Source: Caldilineaceae bacterium
Lineage (GTDB): Bacteria; Chloroflexota; Anaerolineae; Caldilineales; Caldilineaceae
Assembly: GCA_020634755.1 (NCBI GenBank)
Contig: JACKBC010000074.1
Coordinates: 1-16,138 of the forward strand
DNA: 16,138 bases
Direction: 5' to 3'
Shown one piece after another: positions 13,400 through 16,138 of the stretch; the stretch's first letter is position 1, and every line of letters starts with the position of its first letter. The notes under the pieces were generated by a model that ran no database searches, was not told the DNA's origin, and was given only the letters and a program-made list of their open reading frames with translations. Both the position numbers and the translations under genes were made by a program.

Positions 13400-14167
13400 A
13401 TGACAGAGATTTTACGTTCGTTAAGTCGCCTGCAAGATTGGCGCAATATGCTGGATTTCGCGCTGGTCGCGATTATCTTTTATGGCGTGCTGCGTCTTTT
13501 TCGGGGTACACAGGCTGTACAGCTCGTGCGCGGCATTCTGGTGATTGCCCTGCTCATTTTGGCGGTGAATCAGACTTTTCAGCTGACGGCATTTAGCTGG
13601 CTGCTGAGCAATAGCACAACGGTGGTTTTGGTGGCGCTGCCCGTCATTTTTCAACCAGAACTGCGGCGCGCGCTGGAACGAGTGGGACGTACGGCGCCGT
13701 TATTAATGCGGCGTGCTGACAACACAGACGCCCAGCGACTGGTCAACGAAGTGGTAAAGGCCGTAGAGCAACTTTCCAAAAGACGCCACGGCGCCTTGAT
13801 TGTTTTTGAAAGCACAACGGGCTTGGGCGAATATATTTCGCAAGGTATTTTATTAAATGCCGATATTACGTCCGAATTGCTTTTGACTATTTTTGCGCCC
13901 AACACGGCGCTGCATGACGGCGCCGTGATCATCAGCAACAATCGCATCGCGGCGGCGGGCTGCATTTTGCCGCTGACGCAGCGCACGCTGTCCGATTCCC
14001 AAATGGGCACGCGTCATCGGGCGGCCATTGGGCTAAGCGAAGCCGTCGATGCATTGACCATTGTAGTATCCGAAGAGACAGGAACCATTTCCGCCGCCCG
14101 CAGCGGACGCATTGTGCGTGTAGATACCGATCTATTGCGTTCCGTTTTAAGCGAATTTTACAAATGA
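13400..14167 (+). CDS. cdaA: Diadenylate cyclase CdaA (c-di-AMP synthase)
   Basis: A 255-residue membrane-bound cyclase that condenses two ATP into cyclic di-AMP. Hydrophobic segments at about residues 18-33, 42-57 and 66-82 give the three expected membrane helices. The DAC domain follows from about residue 100, with DGA at 173-175 (LHDGAVI) and RHR at 205-207 (GTRHRAAIG), both required for catalysis in the family. Length and layout are those of CdaA rather than DisA. The N-terminus (DWRNMLDFALVAIIFYGVLRL) aligns with the family from residue 13, so ATG 13400 is reasonable despite the absence of any purine-rich ribosome-binding site (CCCCCCTGTACAATT precedes it). Its usual partner CdaR follows, but 199 bases of repeat-containing sequence separate the two. 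glmM, often the third member, is not in the window. Confidence 0.95.
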   Translation: MTEILRSLSRLQDWRNMLDFALVAIIFYGVLRLFRGTQAVQLVRGILVIALLILAVNQTFQLTAFSWLLSNSTTVVLVALPVIFQPELRRALERVGRTAPLLMRRADNTDAQRLVNEVVKAVEQLSKRRHGALIVFESTTGLGEYISQGILLNADITSELLLTIFAPNTALHDGAVIISNNRIAAAGCILPLTQRTLSDSQMGTRHRAAIGLSEAVDALTIVVSEETGTISAARSGRIVRVDTDLLRSVLSEFYK

Positions 14168-14193
14168 CAGCAATACATCAACGCTAGGCCACA

Positions 14194-14217
14194 CTGCGGT
14201 TCTCATATCAACCGCAG
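14194..14217 (+). repeat. Palindromic repeat family copy 2 (perfect stem)
   Basis: CTGCGGTT-CTCATATC-AACCGCAG has a perfect eight-base stem with an eight-base loop, the cleanest copy of the family also seen at 9367 and 15744. It lies 26 bases after the cdaA stop and 12 bases before a 78-bp repeat. No T-tract follows. Confidence 0.7.
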
Positions 14218-14229
14218 CATATATTTAGA

Positions 14230-14307
14230 ACTTACGCAAGCCTAGAGTAAGAATTGCCTAGTAAAAGATCACCTCTTCTCCTGGCGGTCCACAGGCGCTG
14301 CGTAAGT
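14230..14307 (-). mobile_element. 78-bp MITE-like inverted-repeat element, copy B (inverted relative to copy A)
   Basis: ACTTACGCA (14230-14238) and TGCGTAAGT (14299-14307) are perfect nine-base inverted repeats. The strand given is that on which it aligns with copy A (3305-3382): identical length, 27 of 30 bases identical at one end, about 21 of 28 at the other, and no similarity in the centre. It lies between cdaA and cdaR, ending 60 bases before the preferred cdaR start. It has no coding capacity, so any mobility would need a transposase in trans. Confidence 0.72.
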
Positions 14308-14366
14308 CACAATATTGTTAAACTCAAGTTGTATTGCAAAATCCAAAGCCGAGAACTAGCGTGCAG

Positions 14367-15722
14367 ATGAAACCCGCGCCGCTCTATGGAACAACTGCAA
14401 AGCGAATATTAGATCAACTGGGCACGTTGCTATTGGCCGTTATTTTGGCGCTCATTGTTTGGCTGATTGCGATTACCGAGCAGGATCCGCTGACCGTGCG
14501 CGATTTTCCCACGCCCATTCCGGTAACAACGCGTGGTCTAGCAGAGGGTTATGTTTTACTGCAAGAGGTGGAGCCAGTTATCGCCTCCATTGAGGCTCCC
14601 AAAACGCAGTGGGACCAACTCAAGCTGGCGGACTTTAATGCGTATATTGACGTCAATGGGTTGGATGCGGGCGTATACGATGTGGATGTGCAGCTAGAGG
14701 TGGATATGGCGGACGTGCGCATTCTAGCGCTTGCCAATCCACAGCGGCACGTGCAGATTGACCGCATGATTTCTAAGGAAGTACCGGTGCGGATTGAGGT
14801 GGCAGATTCAACGGCTTTTGGCTATGAATGGCAAACGCCGGTCTATGATCCGGTGACCGTCAATGTATCCGGGCCGTCCTCCCTGGTTGAACAAGTGGAA
14901 GCGGCGGGCGCCTCTATCTATCTGCGCAATGCCAAAAGCCAAGTGGATCGCCTCCAGGTGATCACGGCGCTCAACGCGCTGAATCAGTTTGTCAGCGGCG
15001 TCACGGTCACGCCTTCTACCGTCAACGTCGTGGTGCCGGTGACGCGGCTGCCAGACCGCAAAGAGGCCGCGGTGCGCCCCACGCTGGTGGGCCAGCCAGA
15101 TGCAGGATACCGCTTGAGCGCGGTGAAGGTGGAGCCCTCTTCGGTGGTTCTTTCAGGCGATAATGCATTGCTGGATGAGGTGCCAGGTTTTATTGAAACA
15201 GAGCCATTGGAGCTGGCCGGCACCACCGGTGAAATTCGCAAGATTGTTTCGCTGGTTGTGCCTGACGGCATTTCGGTATTGGGTGGCAACAATGTCTTTG
15301 TCACGATTACAGTCTCGCCAATTGAGGGCGGGGCTACTGTACAGCGGCGTCCCATCGTTGAAAATTTAGGTGAGGGATTGGAAGCCACCATTGAGTTGGA
15401 ATCGGTTGATGTCATCCTGCGTGGTCCAGCGCCTCAGCTAGAAAAGCTCACAGAGGATGACGTAAAGGTTGTTTTAGATTTGGGTGGACTGTTGGCCGGG
15501 GTACATAGCGTGCGACCGCGCGTGGCGCTGCCCAACGGTATTTCACCCGAGGGTATCCTGCCCGAAACAGTCGAAGTGCGTATTTCCAATCGGGAAACCA
15601 GCACGCCTTTTGGCGAATCGCCGTTGGCCACACCGGTTAGTACAACAACGGTTACGCCTGGCGTTACCCAGACGCCCACTGTGCGCAGCAACCCAATTTT
15701 GCCACCGACGCCAACACCATAA
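14367..15722 (+). CDS. cdaR: YbbR-domain protein, CdaR-like regulator of CdaA
   Basis: A 451-residue membrane-anchored protein. An N-terminal helix at about residues 17-36 (GTLLLAVILALIVWLIAI) is followed by roughly four YbbR-type beta domains to about residue 400. These are recognisable by repeated patterns such as VPVRIEVADS... VNVSGPSSLVEQV and PTLVGQPDAGY... VVLSGDNALLDEV. In Firmicutes, CdaR binds CdaA and modulates its activity from outside the membrane; position directly after cdaA supports the same role here. The last 45 residues are Thr/Pro/Ser-rich and end in PPTPTP, which is not part of the YbbR fold and resembles wall-spanning linkers in Chloroflexota exported proteins. The start is uncertain: ATG 14367 is preferred, GTG 14361 and TTG 14334 are in frame, and no good ribosome-binding site is seen for any of them. 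Confidence 0.88.
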   Translation: MKPAPLYGTTAKRILDQLGTLLLAVILALIVWLIAITEQDPLTVRDFPTPIPVTTRGLAEGYVLLQEVEPVIASIEAPKTQWDQLKLADFNAYIDVNGLDAGVYDVDVQLEVDMADVRILALANPQRHVQIDRMISKEVPVRIEVADSTAFGYEWQTPVYDPVTVNVSGPSSLVEQVEAAGASIYLRNAKSQVDRLQVITALNALNQFVSGVTVTPSTVNVVVPVTRLPDRKEAAVRPTLVGQPDAGYRLSAVKVEPSSVVLSGDNALLDEVPGFIETEPLELAGTTGEIRKIVSLVVPDGISVLGGNNVFVTITVSPIEGGATVQRRPIVENLGEGLEATIELESVDVILRGPAPQLEKLTEDDVKVVLDLGGLLAGVHSVRPRVALPNGISPEGILPETVEVRISNRETSTPFGESPLATPVSTTTVTPGVTQTPTVRSNPILPPTPTP

Positions 15723-15743
15723 GCGAAAATCGGAACGTTATAC

Positions 15744-15767
15744 TGCGGTTGTGATGAAAACCGGAGT
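15744..15767 (-). repeat. Palindromic repeat family copy 3 (inverted)
   Basis: CTGCGGTT-GTGATGAA-AACCGGAG has seven of eight stem pairs. On the minus strand, the 30 bases spanning it agree with the copy near 9364-9393 at 26 positions. It lies 21 bases after the cdaR stop, so two of the three family copies flank cdaR. Confidence 0.6.
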
Positions 15768-15808
15768 TCTCTACTGGAGTCTCAATCGGAAGCAAAACAC
15801 CGGTTTTT
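15758..15808 (+). terminator. Possible terminator between cdaR and der
   Basis: AAAACCGG (15758-15765) is complementary to CCGGTTTT (15800-15807), and T-rich sequence (TTTTTAT) closes the right arm. The loop of about 34 bases is long for a simple intrinsic terminator, and the left arm overlaps a palindromic repeat. Termination is plausible but not certain. Confidence 0.35.
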
Positions 15809-15834
15809 ATTCAGAACAAGGTATCATAAACTAT

Positions 15835-16138
15835 ATGAAAGCAAAGAAGCCTACAGTCGCCCTGGTGGGTCGACCCAACGTGGGAAAATCGACGCTGTTT
15901 AATCGTTTGATCGGTGGACGCACTGCCATTGTGGAAGATCTGCCGGGTACGACGCGCGACCGCATTTATGGTGATTCCGAATGGAACGGCAAAATCTTCA
16001 CCGTAATTGATACGGGTGGCTTGGAAGCACCCACCGTTATGGTGGACGAGCGCGTGCGTCAGCCCGACCCGGGCTCGTTGACCAGTGACTCTGCCCTCTT
16101 TGTGTCGCATATCCAAAACCAGGCGCAACTGGCGCTGG
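15835..16138 (+). CDS. der: Ribosome-assembly GTPase Der (EngA), N-terminal part
   Basis: The first 101 codons are in the window; the gene runs off the right edge. The first GTPase domain is evident: P-loop GRPNVGKST at residues 13-21, switch I Thr in PGTTRDR, and G3 DTGG followed by LE. Der has two tandem GTPase domains and a KH-like domain and acts in 50S subunit maturation; only the first domain's start is visible. After DTGGLE there are about 37 residues before the AQLAL helix, roughly 18 more than in E. coli Der as I recall it, forming an insertion in switch II (VMVDERVRQPDPGSLTSDSA). ATG 15835 has only a distant AAGG. The protein starts at the fold, so the start is probably right. Confidence 0.92.
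   Translation, partial: MKAKKPTVALVGRPNVGKSTLFNRLIGGRTAIVEDLPGTTRDRIYGDSEWNGKIFTVIDTGGLEAPTVMVDERVRQPDPGSLTSDSALFVSHIQNQAQLAL

Noticed and set aside
10573..14167. HD-domain protein as a c-di-AMP phosphodiesterase partner of CdaA
   Set aside because: It lacks the DHH-DHHA1 domains of GdpP and the 7TM extracellular-sensor layout of PgpH. It is separated from cdaA by two unrelated metabolic genes.

Overview
This is an ordinary-looking bacterial chromosome segment, most likely from a Chloroflexota lineage (Anaerolineae or Caldilineae type). That placement is inference. It rests on the Thr/Pro-rich 'TPTPTP' tails on two exported proteins (the beta-helix protein at the left edge and the CdaR-like protein near the right edge), the beta-helix plus choice-of-anchor-Q architecture, and the mix of housekeeping genes with small-molecule and surface functions. 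I see no rRNA, tRNA, CRISPR array, transposase, phage gene or defence island.

Layout. 1-1596 (minus): the N-terminal 532 residues of a secreted right-handed beta-helix surface protein, cut by the window edge, with a good promoter behind it. 2057-4704 (plus): a Gfo/Idh/MocA oxidoreductase and a DegT/StrS-type PLP aminotransferase, a pair that suggests oxidation then transamination of a sugar or cyclitol. 4752-6119 (minus): a CoA-disulfide-reductase-type flavoprotein. 6381-8918 (plus): a cytoplasmic GH13 alpha-glucan hydrolase and a diacylglycerol-kinase-family lipid kinase. 8919-9465: a 547-base stretch without a convincing gene, holding palindromes and a promoter-terminator pair that could make a ~60-nt RNA. 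9466-11334 (plus): an unrecognised polytopic membrane protein and an HD-domain phosphohydrolase. 11579-13325 (plus): a fumarylacetoacetate-hydrolase-family protein and ornithine carbamoyltransferase, one base apart. 13400-15722 (plus): the c-di-AMP synthase CdaA and its YbbR-domain partner CdaR. 15835-end: the start of the GTPase gene der.

The least ordinary part is between the genes. Several intergenic gaps carry short structured repeats. (i) Two 78-bp elements, at 3305-3382 and in inverse orientation at 14230-14307, have ACTTACGCA terminal inverted repeats. Their ends are well conserved and their middles divergent. A half copy lies at 10487, and the shorter core TTACGCA also lies just upstream of the amylase and lipid-kinase genes. 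(ii) A family of ~24-30-bp palindromes with core CTGCGGTT-N8-AACCGCAG occurs at 9367, 14194 and, inverted, 15744. (iii) There are several one-off palindromes, including a perfect 15-bp stem at 3228-3277. One copy each of families (i) and (ii) sits between cdaA and cdaR, genes that are commonly adjacent. These look like non-autonomous mobile or REP-like elements, possibly with effects on transcript structure. I could not check copy number outside this window.
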